In this document: positions 16,551 through 24,852 of the stretch, piece by piece
Numbering within the stretch: position 1 is the stretch's first letter
Layout of the letters: each line of letters begins with the position of its first letter
Position numbers and translations under genes: made by a program
The notes under the pieces: generated by a model
What the model was told of the DNA's origin: nothing
The model's input: the letters and a program-made list of their open reading frames with translations, nothing else
Database searches by the model: none
Assembly (NCBI GenBank): GCA_049841135.1
Contig: JASGHK010000004.1
Location: forward strand, 2,480,001 to 2,544,000
Direction: 5' to 3'
Origin: JACRCT01 sp049841135
GTDB lineage: Bacteria > Myxococcota > Myxococcia > Myxococcales > UBA5297
Length of the DNA stretch: 64,000 bases

Positions 16551-17830
16551 GCCGCGCGGTCCTCACCGGCGTCGGCGTCGTCTCCGCCTTCGGCATCGGA
16601 CGCGAGCCGTTGTTCCAGGGCCTGCTCGCCGGTGGCACCGCGGTCCGGCGCATCCGCAGCTTCGACGCCTCGAACCTGCCGTCGAGCGTCGCCGGCGAAG
16701 TGCCGGTCGAGACCATCGACGCGGCCTTCATGACCTCGCACGCCGCCGGCGGCGACCCGGCGCTGCTCGAGACGTGGGCCCGCGACGGCTACTTCCGAGA
16801 CCGCAAGGTCGCCTTGGGCCTACTCGCGGCACTCGAGGCCTGGAGCATGGCGGGCTGCCGGCCCGAGGAGCAAGAAGCCGGGCTCTCCATCGCGCTCGGG
16901 ATGGAGCACACCTTCTTCGAGGACCTGGCCCACCTCTACGACGGCCAGGCCTTCGACTGGACTCGCGAGCCGACGGCGCCGCTTCCCAAGGTCCGCCTGC
17001 GCGCCCCCTTCGACCTGACCGCCCGTCTGATCGCTCAGCACCTGCGGCTCACGGGTCCCCAGGCGCTGCACGCCTCGGCCTGCGCTGGCGGGGCGCTCGC
17101 CGTCGCGCACGCCGCCGCACAGATCGAGCGCGGCCAGGCCCAGGTCGTCCTCTGCGGCGCCGCGGACTCCATGGTGGAGCCCTTCGGCCTTGGCGGGATC
17201 ACCCGGCTCGGCGCGCCTTCTCCACGCAACGCCCCCGACGCCTGCCGTCCGTTCGACCGCCGCCGCGACGGCACCGTGATGGGCGAGGGCGCCGCGATGT
17301 TCGTCCTCGAATCCGAGGAACGAGCGCGCTCACGCGGCGCGCGGCCCCTGGCACGCGTCCTCGGCTTCGGCAGCACGCAGGACGCCTACCGGCTCAGCGC
17401 ACCGCGCCCCGACGGCGTCCCCGCGCGGCGCGCCATGGAGCGGGCCCTGCAGCGGGCGCGCCTCGCCCCGGACCAGGTCGGCTACATCAACGCCCACGGC
17501 ACCGGCACGCCGCTCAACGACGCCGCCGAGGCACGAGCCATCCACGCCGCCTTCGGGGCCTGGGGCGCGAAGGTCCCGGTCAGCTCCATCAAGGGTGCGG
17601 TCGGGCACCTGATGGCCGCCAGCGGCGCCATCGAGATCGCCGCGTGCCTGTTGCCCTTCGAGCGCGAACTGCTGCCCGGGACCGCCAACTACCAGGAGGC
17701 GGATCCCGAGTGCGCGCTGAACGTGCTCGGGCCGGCCGCGGTCGAGGCACGCGTCGAGGCCGTCCTGACCAACTCCTTCGGCTTCGGCGGGCAGAACGCC
17801 ACCGTCATCCTCGGCCGCCCCTGCCCCTAG
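16547..17830 (+). CDS. Beta-ketoacyl synthase, catalytic (KS-alpha)
   Basis: A 427-residue FabF-type condensing enzyme with the complete catalytic set: C179 in HASACAGGALA, H317 in YINAHGTGTPLND and H354 in KGAVGHLMAASGA. The C-terminal NSFGFGGQNATVIL is intact. It should condense an acyl or starter unit with a malonyl-ACP-derived extender. Its ATG overlaps the stop of the Cys-less partner, so a KS/CLF heterodimer made in equal amounts is likely. A second such pair lies 3 kb downstream in the same orientation. The distribution resembles highly reducing type II polyketide and aryl-polyene systems rather than primary fatty-acid synthesis, because primary FabF works as a homodimer. The product is not known. 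Confidence 0.88.
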   Translation: MSRAVLTGVGVVSAFGIGREPLFQGLLAGGTAVRRIRSFDASNLPSSVAGEVPVETIDAAFMTSHAAGGDPALLETWARDGYFRDRKVALGLLAALEAWSMAGCRPEEQEAGLSIALGMEHTFFEDLAHLYDGQAFDWTREPTAPLPKVRLRAPFDLTARLIAQHLRLTGPQALHASACAGGALAVAHAAAQIERGQAQVVLCGAADSMVEPFGLGGITRLGAPSPRNAPDACRPFDRRRDGTVMGEGAAMFVLESEERARSRGARPLARVLGFGSTQDAYRLSAPRPDGVPARRAMERALQRARLAPDQVGYINAHGTGTPLNDAAEARAIHAAFGAWGAKVPVSSIKGAVGHLMAASGAIEIAACLLPFERELLPGTANYQEADPECALNVLGPAAVEARVEAVLTNSFGFGGQNATVILGRPCP

Positions 17831-17946
17831 GCGCGGGCCGCGCGAATTCTCCGGCAATTCCAGCCCTTGCCCCCAAGGTTCCCCGCCGTCCGGCTTCGCT
17901 CGACCAACCCTTCGAAGACCTGACTTGTTTCGGTCCCGGAGTGCCC

Positions 17947-19351
17947 ATGGTCGTCGAGGCCCTCGCGCTGATCCTCTCGCTGGTCCTCGGCGTCGCCCTT
18001 CTCGGAGGGCTATTCCTCCTGCCCGTGGGCGTTGCTCTCGTCGTGCGCGGCCTGTACCGGGCGCTGGTGCGTCTGGCGCGCTGGCCCAGCCGCAAGAGGT
18101 GGGACCGCGCCGTCGCGGCGCTGGGCTTCCTCGACACCGGCGACCGCGTCATGGCCGGACGCCTGCGCGGCTATGAGGTGCGCATCGAAGAGCGATGGGC
18201 GGGCCCCGTGCGGCGAGGGCTGCGCGTCTCGGTCGACTGCGATGGCGTCATCCCGCCCGACTTCGAGCTCACCCGGCGCGGCCCGGTCACCGGCGCGACC
18301 TCGGGCCTGGACCTCGGCGACCCGGACCTCCACCGGGCCGTGCACGTCGACGGTCCCTCCGCGGTGGCGCTCGCGGCGCTCGGCGCTCCCGCGCGACGGA
18401 CCGTCCTCGATGCGTGCGTGAGCTGGTCCGTCAAGATCCGACAGTCGAGCATCTCGCTCGCGGGCTGGGGCCCCGCCGAGGACCTGGCCAGGATGGCCGA
18501 CCTGGGCGTTCGCCTGGCGGAGACCATGGCCCCCAGCAGGTATCCGGCACGAGCCCTGGCGGCTGCGCTCATCTCCGAGCCCCTCGTGGCGGTCCGCCGG
18601 TGCTGCCTGCACGCCCTGCTCAGCGAGTACCCGACCCGGCCCGAGTGCGCCCGGGCGGCCGAGGCTGCGCTCGAGGACGCGAGCCCGCAGATCCGCCTGA
18701 TGGCCGCCTCCACCGTCGGCGGCGACCGCGGCTTCGCAGTGCTCGCGCGGCTGGCCGACGATCCCCTCCGTCTCCGCTGCGCTCCGGGCCGCTACCTTCG
18801 AGGCGCTCCCCAAGGCCTGCAGCCCCGGCCGGCGCGAGCAGCTCATCGCGCGGCACCTCGCCTCAGCCGAGCCGGAGGTCCAGACGGCAGCGACCCGCGC
18901 CTCCGGCAGGCTCAAGCTCGCCGCGCTGCTCGAGCCACTCTGTGCGCTGGCCAGGCAAGACCCGCCCTGCCTCGAGGAGGTAACTCGGGCGCTGGCGGAG
19001 CTGGGGGACGCCCGCGCCGAGCCGACGCTGGTCGCGCTGCTCGCGCACGACCGCTGCGAGATCCGGCTGGCCGCCGTCGGCGCGCTGGCGGTGGTCGGTA
19101 CCCGGCTCTCGATTGTTCCGCTGCGGTCGCTGGCGGAGGGCGGCGGTGCGAACGCGCTGGCGACGCTGGTCCGCGGCGGCGCCCGGCCAGAGATGGCCGC
19201 TCACGAGGCGATTCGCCGGATCCAGGGGCGGCTGGGAAAGGCGAGCGCGGGGCAGCTCTCGCTCGTGCCGGACGCGCAGGCCGCAGGTGGGCTGAGCCTG
19301 CCGGGCGGTGCCGGCGGCGAGCTGTCGCTGCTCGCCCGGCAGAAGGCCTGA
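17947..19351 (+). CDS. Membrane-anchored HEAT-repeat protein (one frameshift)
   Basis: Repaired, this is a 467-residue protein with one or two N-terminal hydrophobic segments (about residues 5-36) and a beta-rich domain with an immunoglobulin- or sensor-like look (GLRVSVDCDGVIPPDFEL, HRAVHVDGPS). A C-terminal array of HEAT-like helical repeats follows (PLVAVRRCCLHALL, SPQIRLMAASTVG, CEIRLAAVGALAVVG). The break is near 18760-18766, where the C-run after a GATC is one base too long; repair gives DDPSVSAALRAATFEAL. An ATG (17947) and a GTG two codons upstream are both possible starts. Its place in the ketosynthase operon suggests a scaffold or assembly role at the membrane, but no function is recognised. 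Confidence 0.68.
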
Positions 19352-19430
19352 ACGGGGGAGCGTCGGCGCAGGTGAGCACCGAGCCCGCTCGTGCTATTCG
19401 TCGGGGGGCCAACACTGCCTCGGACGGCTC

Positions 19431-19946
19431 ATGACCGGCTCCAGCGAGACCATCAGGGAATTCCTCATCCGCACTCCGTTCTTCGGGGGGCTCGACGACG
19501 AAGGGCTGGACCGCATCATCGCCGCGCTCCGCGAGAGCGCCTTCAAGGCCGGCGCGAACGTGTTCCGGGAGGGCGACACCGGCCGCTCGATGTACGTGAT
19601 CGCGCGGGGCGAGGTGGTCATGTGCCGTACCGGCGACACGGGCCACATGGTCAAGCTCTTCCGGCTGCACGAGGGCGACTTCTTCGGCGAGACCACCCTC
19701 ATCGAGATGCAGCCGCGGCCCTACACCGCGCAGGTCGCGCGCGACGCGACGCTCTACGAACTGACCAACATGGACCTGTACAAGCTCTACCGCGAGGACG
19801 TGAAGAGCTACGTGATGGTCCTGCAGAACATCAACCGCGAGCTGTGCCGCCGCCTGCGCCGGTCCGACACGCGCATCACGGAGATCGCCTGCGAGGCTGA
19901 GGACGAGGTCACGCAGATCGGCACGGCGTTCAAGAAGCCGAAATAG
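19431..19946 (+). CDS. Cyclic-nucleotide-binding-domain protein without DNA-binding domain
   Basis: A 171-residue protein consisting of one cNMP-binding (Crp/RIa-type) domain. It has FREGDTGRSMYVIARGEVVM, then EGDFFGETTLIEMQPRPYTAQV, which corresponds to the phosphate-binding cassette (FGExxL...R-x-A), and a C-terminal helix with many charged residues. There is no helix-turn-helix after it, so it is not a transcription factor of the Crp type by itself. It may be a regulatory subunit or a small ligand sensor. It lies 27 bases before the FabZ gene in the lipid operon, suggesting that cyclic nucleotide or a related ligand modulates this pathway. Whether it binds cAMP or c-di-GMP cannot be told. 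Confidence 0.8.
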   Translation: MTGSSETIREFLIRTPFFGGLDDEGLDRIIAALRESAFKAGANVFREGDTGRSMYVIARGEVVMCRTGDTGHMVKLFRLHEGDFFGETTLIEMQPRPYTAQVARDATLYELTNMDLYKLYREDVKSYVMVLQNINRELCRRLRRSDTRITEIACEAEDEVTQIGTAFKKPK

Positions 19947-19972
19947 GTTTTCGGGGCGAGCGAGGGGACTCC

Positions 19973-20435
19973 ATGCGCTACGTGCTGCTCGACCGGATCA
20001 CAGAAGCTCTCCCCAGGCAAGGTCGCCAAGGGCCTGAAGGCGGTCTCGCTGGCCGAGGACTACTTCGTCGACCACTTTCCCGGCATCCCGGTCATGCCCG
20101 GCGCGCTCATCCTCGAGAGCCTGGCACAGCTGGGCGGGACGTTGTGCGAGGCGACGATGCGCGAGCGCGGCCACCCGCGGGTCAACGCGCTGCTGACGAT
20201 GATCGACAAGGCGAAGTTCCGCGCGCCGGTGCGCCCCGGCGACCGGCTGGAGTTGGAGACCAAGCTCGTGGCCGCCAGCGAGAACGCCGGAGAGGTGATG
20301 GGCCAGGCCCGGGTGGACGGCAAGCTCGCCGCCGAGGCGCTCATCACCTTCGCCTTCGTGGACGTGAAGAACCAGAGGCTGCTCGACGAGCGCGCCGCCT
20401 ACCTCAAGGTGCTGCTGTCCGGGGCCACGGAATGA
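19973..20435 (+). CDS. FabZ-type 3-hydroxyacyl-ACP dehydratase (one frameshift)
   Basis: Repaired, this is a 153-residue hotdog-fold dehydratase. It shows the FabZ signature VDHFPGIPVMPGALILESLAQ-like segment, with the catalytic His at about residue 34 and the acid Glu at about 48, followed by INKAKFR-type strand residues (MIDKAKFRAPVRPGD). It would remove water from a 3-hydroxyacyl-ACP to give a trans-2-enoyl chain. The frameshift lies at 20003-20009, where GAAGCTC stands for a likely GAGCTC; repair gives DRITELSPGKVAKG, the normal FabZ N-terminus. Its stop overlaps the next ketosynthase ATG (ATGA, 20432-20435). It is probably dedicated to this operon. Confidence 0.82.
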
Positions 20436-21694
20436 CAGAGGCCGGGCTGCGGGATGAGGTTCTCTCCCAGCGACTCGGATCGTCGGCCTCGTGCCGACGC
20501 GTCTTCGTCCGCAGCCTGGGCGCCTTCACCCCGCTCGGCGAGAGCTGGCCCGAGACCTTCGCCGCGCTGTGCGCCGGCAGGACCTCCATCAGGCCGGTCG
20601 AGCACTTCGACGTCGCGGGCTTCCCTTGCGGTGCCGCCTCGGCGTTCACGCAGGACTTCGTCCGGGACGAAGGATCCGACCGCCGCTGGCCGCTCGCCCG
20701 CCGCGCCGCCCGCGAGGCCTGGGCCGCCGCGAAGCTGCCGGCGAAGGCGCCGCGCAAGCTCGGCATCTTCCTGGGGGCGGAGGCCGGTCGGCCGGCGCTG
20801 CCCGCCTTCGTCGGCATGGCCAAGGCGTCGGGCACCGGCGCTGCCGCCTTCGACCGCGAGAAGTTCGCTCTGGACGAGCACGTGCTCTCCTTCCGCGGCG
20901 CCGCGGCGTCTCCCTCCGCCGTGGCCTGCGCGCTCGCCTCCGAGTACGGCGCCACCGGCTCGGTGATGACCGTCTCGCTCGCCTGCTCGTCCGGCGCCGC
21001 GGCGATCTGCGAGGCCGTCCGCGCGCTGCGCTCCGGCGCCTGCGAGCTGGCCCTTTGCGGCGGGGTCGGCGCCGACGTCGACCCGTTCATGCTCGCCGGC
21101 TTCGGCATGTTGGGCGCGCTCAGCACCAAGGGCGTCTCCTGCCCGTTCGACGTCCGCCGCGATGGCTTCGTCCTGGGCGAGGGCGCCGCGATGGCCGTCC
21201 TCTCGGTCGACGACGCCGGCGCGCTCGCCGAGGTGAAGGGCTTCGGCCGCACGCTCGACGCGCACCACCTCACCGCGCCCGAGCCCGAGGGCGAAGGCGC
21301 GGCGCGGGCGATGCGGCTCGCGCTGGAGCAGGCGGAGCTGACCGAGGTCGGCTACGTGCAGGCGCACGGCACCTCGACCCCGCTCAACGACGCGGTGGAG
21401 GCCAAGGCGCTGCGCAAGGTCTTCGGCGACGCTGTCGGCCGGATGCCCGTCAGCAGCTCGAAGGGGGCGCTGGGTCACACCATCGCCGCCTCCGGCGCGC
21501 TCAACTTCCTGTGCGCCGTCGAGGCGGTCGTCAGCGGCACCCTCGCGCCGACCGCAGGGCTCGAGCAGCCCGACCGCGACTGCGAACTCCTCCATGTCTC
21601 CGGCCAGGCACAGCGCCGGGACGTCCGCACCGCGATGTGCAACGCCTTCGCCTTCGGCGGCGCCAACTGCAGCATCGTGGTGGCACGCCCATGA
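20432..21694 (+). CDS. Beta-ketoacyl synthase, catalytic (second KS-alpha)
   Basis: A 420-residue FabF-type condensing enzyme with all three catalytic residues: C185 in VSLACSSGAAA, H312 in YVQAHGTSTPLND and H349 in KGALGHTIAASGA. It has a normal C-terminus (NAFAFGGANCSIVV). The N-terminus (MTEAGLRDEVLSQR) is slightly longer than in typical family members. It is clearly distinct in sequence from the first active ketosynthase in the window. Stop and start codons overlap with those of the neighbours on both sides (ATGA), and it is followed by a Cys-less partner, so it should form the active half of a second KS/CLF pair. Its position after FabZ suggests it takes part in chain elongation with reduction. 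Confidence 0.88.
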   Translation: MTEAGLRDEVLSQRLGSSASCRRVFVRSLGAFTPLGESWPETFAALCAGRTSIRPVEHFDVAGFPCGAASAFTQDFVRDEGSDRRWPLARRAAREAWAAAKLPAKAPRKLGIFLGAEAGRPALPAFVGMAKASGTGAAAFDREKFALDEHVLSFRGAAASPSAVACALASEYGATGSVMTVSLACSSGAAAICEAVRALRSGACELALCGGVGADVDPFMLAGFGMLGALSTKGVSCPFDVRRDGFVLGEGAAMAVLSVDDAGALAEVKGFGRTLDAHHLTAPEPEGEGAARAMRLALEQAELTEVGYVQAHGTSTPLNDAVEAKALRKVFGDAVGRMPVSSSKGALGHTIAASGALNFLCAVEAVVSGTLAPTAGLEQPDRDCELLHVSGQAQRRDVRTAMCNAFAFGGANCSIVVARP

Positions 21695-22912
21695 CGCCCC
21701 GCGCTGCCATCACCGGCTGGGCGTGGCGCACCGCGCTCGGGTCCGACGTCGAGACCGTCTGGTCCAGCCTCGTCGACGGCAAGTGCGCGGCCCGGCCCTG
21801 CTTCCGGCCGGGACGGCTCGGTGCGCCCCTGCTCGACGTTCCCCTGCCGATGCCTCAGCACCGGCGCTTCGTGACCCCTTTCCTGGCGACGTCCATCCAG
21901 ACCGCGCACGAGGCCGCGCGGCGGTCCGGCTGCAGCGGCGGACCGCGAGTCGCGCTCTTCGCGGCGGTGGGCGGGCTCAAGGTCGCCTGGCCGGAGATCC
22001 TGCCGGCGTTCCAGAAGATCGGCCCGGAGTGCCGCGGCGCCTGGGACCAGGGCCTGCGCGACCTGCACCCGTTCTGGCTGCTCAAGCACCTGTCGAACAA
22101 CGCCCACGCACTGGCGTCCGCGGACCTCGACGCCCGGGGCGAAGGCGCGACCTTCGGCGGCGCCAACGCTGGAGCCCAGGCGCTCTGCGCCGCGCTGCGA
22201 TGCCTGGCGGACGACGCCGCGGACGTCGCCGTCGTCATGGCCGCCGACAGCCTTCTGGGCCCTGAAGCGCTGGTCGAGCTGGAAGGTGCCTCGATGCTGT
22301 CGCGCGCGACGCTCGATGGGTTCGCCGCGCCTTACTCCGCCGAGGCGGAAGGCTTCGTTCCCGGCGAAGCGACGGCGGCGCTGGTGCTCGAGCGGGAGGA
22401 GCTGGCTTCCGGGCGGGCGTTGGCGCTCCTGTCTGCAGCCGAGGGCGCGGCCCTCCCCCCTGCCCCCTCCCAAACTGCGGGAGGGGGTTCGCTCTTCGCC
22501 TTCGACCACCTTGGTCGGAGCTCTGGGAACCCCGGGGGGGCAGTGCTTGCTCAGCTCGTGCGCGAGATCGGCGAAGGATCTGAGGTGATCGATGGCGCTG
22601 GGCTCGCCAACGCAGAAGCTCGATCTCGCCGAGCGCGAGGCCATCGGGTCGGTGCTTCCCGCCCACCTTGCTTTGACTTGCTGCGCCGCGGCCTTCGGCC
22701 AGACCGGCGCGGCGCACAGTCTGGTGCAGGCCATCGCGCTGGCCTCGGCACTGCGGCACGGCCGGCTCGCCCCCGTCGCCGGCCTCCGAGTGCCGGCCGC
22801 CGGGCCGCTTCGTCCCTTGCTCCACGCCGAGCCGACCAAGGCCCGCGTGGGAGTTGGCTTGAGCGCCGGTGCGCCGGGTCTTGCCGGCGCCGTGCGCGTG
22901 GAGCTGCCATGA
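21691..22912 (+). CDS. Chain-length-factor-like ketosynthase partner (one frameshift)
   Basis: Repaired, this is a 406-residue FabF homologue without catalytic residues. The nucleophilic Cys position reads GGANAGAQALCAAL and the HGTGT motif is absent; GFVPGEATAALVLERE and the C-terminal strands remain. It should pair with the catalytic ketosynthase whose stop overlaps its ATG (21691-21694). The frameshift lies at 22615-22621, where GAAGCTC stands for a likely GAGCTC: repair gives NAELDLAEREAIGSV. A proline/glycine-rich insertion near residues 250-270 (PPAPSQTAGGG) is unusual for the family and may be a recent addition. The stop overlaps the FabG start. Confidence 0.75.
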
Positions 22913-23643
22913 GCATCGCCCTGGTCACCGGAGCCTCTCGCGGCATCGGCGCGGCGGTCGCGCTGGAGCTGGCCAAGAAGGGTCACACCGTCCTGCTCAG
23001 CTTCCTCAAGGAACAGGCGGCAGCCCGAGGCGTCGCCGAGCACATCCAGGCCGGGGGCGGGAAGGCCGAGCTCGTCCCGGCCGACGTGAGCAAGGCCGAG
23101 GAGGTCGCGGCGCTCTTCAAGAGCCTGGACGACAGGAACCTCGCGCCCGAGATCCTCGTCTGCTGCGCCGGAGTCACCCGGGACACGCTCCTGGGCGCGA
23201 GCGAGCCCGCCGACTTCGAGCGCGTGCTCTCGGTCAACCTGCAGGGGACCGTGAACTGCTGCCGCGAGGCGTCGCGCCGGATGCTCTCCAAGCGCAAGGG
23301 CGCCATCGTCAACGTCTCCTCGGTCGCGGCGCAGCGGCCCGGGCGGGGCCAGAGCAACTACGCGGCGTCCAAGGGCGCGGTCGAGTCCTTCACGCGCGCG
23401 CTCGCCGTCGAGCTGGCTCCGCGCGGCATCCGGGTCAACGCGGTGGCGCCGGGCATCGTCGAGACTTCGATGACCGCCGAGCTGCGGGCCATCGCTCCCG
23501 ACGAGCTGCTCAAGCGCGTGCTGATGAAGCGCCTGGGCAAGCCCGAGGAGATCGCGCGAGTCATCGCCTTCCTGGCGAGCGATGAGGCAAGCTACGTCAC
23601 CGGACAGGTCTGGAACGTCGACGGAGGCTTCAAGCTCGAATGA
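22909..23643 (+). CDS. 3-oxoacyl-ACP reductase (FabG-like)
   Basis: A 244-residue SDR with the FabG layout: VTGASRGIGAAVALEL, catalytic Ser in NVSSVAAQR, YAASKGAVESF with the Tyr/Lys pair, VAPGIVETSM, and the FabG-type end VTGQVWNVDGGF. It should reduce 3-oxoacyl-ACP with NADPH. The usual NNAG strand motif here reads CCAGVTRD, an uncommon substitution next to the cofactor pocket, while the tetrad Asn in VLSVNLQGT is kept. Start and stop overlap those of both neighbours by 4 bases, showing tight coupling with the ketosynthase partner and nitroreductase genes. It is more FabG-like than the divergent SDR at 12812-13552. Confidence 0.9.
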   Translation: MSIALVTGASRGIGAAVALELAKKGHTVLLSFLKEQAAARGVAEHIQAGGGKAELVPADVSKAEEVAALFKSLDDRNLAPEILVCCAGVTRDTLLGASEPADFERVLSVNLQGTVNCCREASRRMLSKRKGAIVNVSSVAAQRPGRGQSNYAASKGAVESFTRALAVELAPRGIRVNAVAPGIVETSMTAELRAIAPDELLKRVLMKRLGKPEEIARVIAFLASDEASYVTGQVWNVDGGFKLE

Positions 23644-24302
23644 ACGCCGAAGAGCTCTTGCAGTTCCTGCGCTCGCGCCACACCGTGCGCGCCTTCGAGG
23701 ACCGGGCGATCCCGCGGGCGACGCTGGAGCGGGTCCTGGAGGCCGCCATCGCGGCGCCCTCGCCCACCAACCGCCAGCCGTGGAAGTTCTCGGTGGTCAC
23801 CGGTCAGGCCAGGCGCGCCGCGCTGGTGGAGCAGACCCGCGCCGCCGTCGCCGAGATCCGCGGGGTCATCGCCCAAGGGCCGCACCCCGACCACCTCGCG
23901 GACTACTGGGACTACTTCACCAAGCCCATCGCCTCGGCGCGGGCCTTCGTGGTCGTCAGCACCAAGTCCATCCCCGACACGCTCGCCCACCTGGTGCAGG
24001 ACGCCGGAGCCGACCCGAAGAAGTTCGTCACGGTCGACCAGTGGAACGGCGAGGTCTGCGCGGCCTCCGCGGCGATCATGCAGCTCCTCTTGCAGGCGCA
24101 CGCCGAGGGCCTGGGCGCCTGCTGGATGAGCGGGCCGCTGCTGGCGAGGGACCGCATCTGCGCGCTGTTGAACATCGGCAAGCCCTGGAAGATGCTGGGC
24201 TGCGTCGCGCTCGGCTGGCCTGCAGAGGCCCCGGTCGCGACCGGGCGCAAGCCGCTGGCCAAGGTCGTGGAGTGGTTCGAGGACGAGCAGGCAGCACCCT
24301 GA
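23640..24302 (+). CDS. Nitroreductase-family flavoprotein
   Basis: A 220-residue FMN-dependent nitroreductase-like protein. It has the early HTVRAFEDRAIPR segment that contacts FMN phosphate, then PSPTNRQPWKFSVV, and a C-terminal VALGWPAEAP motif, all typical. Family members reduce or oxidise small conjugated substrates with NAD(P)H; a few in natural-product clusters act as dehydrogenases or enoyl reductases. Here the operon has no other enoyl reductase, so this protein is the best candidate for a redox step on the growing or finished chain. That is inference. The ATG overlaps the FabG stop (ATGA, 23640-23643) and the gene ends 15 bases before the ACP gene. Confidence 0.87.
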   Translation: MNAEELLQFLRSRHTVRAFEDRAIPRATLERVLEAAIAAPSPTNRQPWKFSVVTGQARRAALVEQTRAAVAEIRGVIAQGPHPDHLADYWDYFTKPIASARAFVVVSTKSIPDTLAHLVQDAGADPKKFVTVDQWNGEVCAASAAIMQLLLQAHAEGLGACWMSGPLLARDRICALLNIGKPWKMLGCVALGWPAEAPVATGRKPLAKVVEWFEDEQAAP

Positions 24303-24317
24303 GGAGACGGGACGGAC

Positions 24318-24732
24318 ATGAGCGAGGCGGCAGCGGCGTCGGGCAAGAGCGTGGAGGAAGTGGTCCAGGGCATCGTCGCCGAGTCGCTGTCGCGGCCGCT
24401 CGCGGAGGTGAAGCTCGAGTCCAACCTGATGGCCGACCTGGGCGCCGAGTCGCTCGACTTCCTGGACATCGTCTTCCGCATCGAGCGCGCCTTCGAGATC
24501 CGAGATCACCCGCGGCGAGATGGAGCGCGCCGCGCGCGGCGACATGAGCGAGGAGGACTTCGCGCCAGCGGGCGTCATCTCGGAGAAGGGGCTGGAGCGC
24601 CTGCGCGAGCTGATGCCCGAAGCCAAGGACCGCATCGTCCCGGGGCTGCGCCCCACGCAGATCCTGAGCTTGTTCACCGTGCGGACCTTCGTGAACCTGG
24701 CTGCGGGGAAGAAGGCTGGGAAGTCGCTCTAG
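24318..24732 (+). CDS. Acyl carrier protein with C-terminal extension (one frameshift)
   Basis: Repaired, this is a 137-residue acyl carrier protein. The phosphopantetheine attachment site is S45 in DLGAESLDFLDIVFRIE, followed by the second ACP helix. After the core comes GEMERAARGDMSEEDFAPAG and a helical C-terminal extension of about 50 residues (ISEKGLERLRELMPEAKD, then LRPTQILSLFTVRTF), longer than fatty-acid ACPs. The frameshift lies between 24497 and 24504 around a pair of GATC sequences; removing one base gives FEIEITRGEMERAA or FEIRITRGEMERAA. It is the last gene of the operon and should be the chain carrier for the two ketosynthase pairs. Confidence 0.82.
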
Positions 24733-24753
24733 CGCGGGGACGTGGGCGGACGA

Positions 24754-24790
24754 AGTGGACTGGGTGGACGGAGTCGACGGGGTGGACCGG
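24754..24790. repeat. Short 9-bp tandem repeat
   Basis: Four copies of a GTGGACnGG-like unit (one as GTCGAC) follow at 9-base spacing after the ACP stop. The remaining 60 bases before the convergent membrane-protein gene show no clear terminator. Confidence 0.5.
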
Positions 24791-24852
24791 CGCGGCTGAA
24801 CGATGCTCGCTGCCGATGCACCGCGACTGCCGCAGGATTTCTTGGCGCCACT

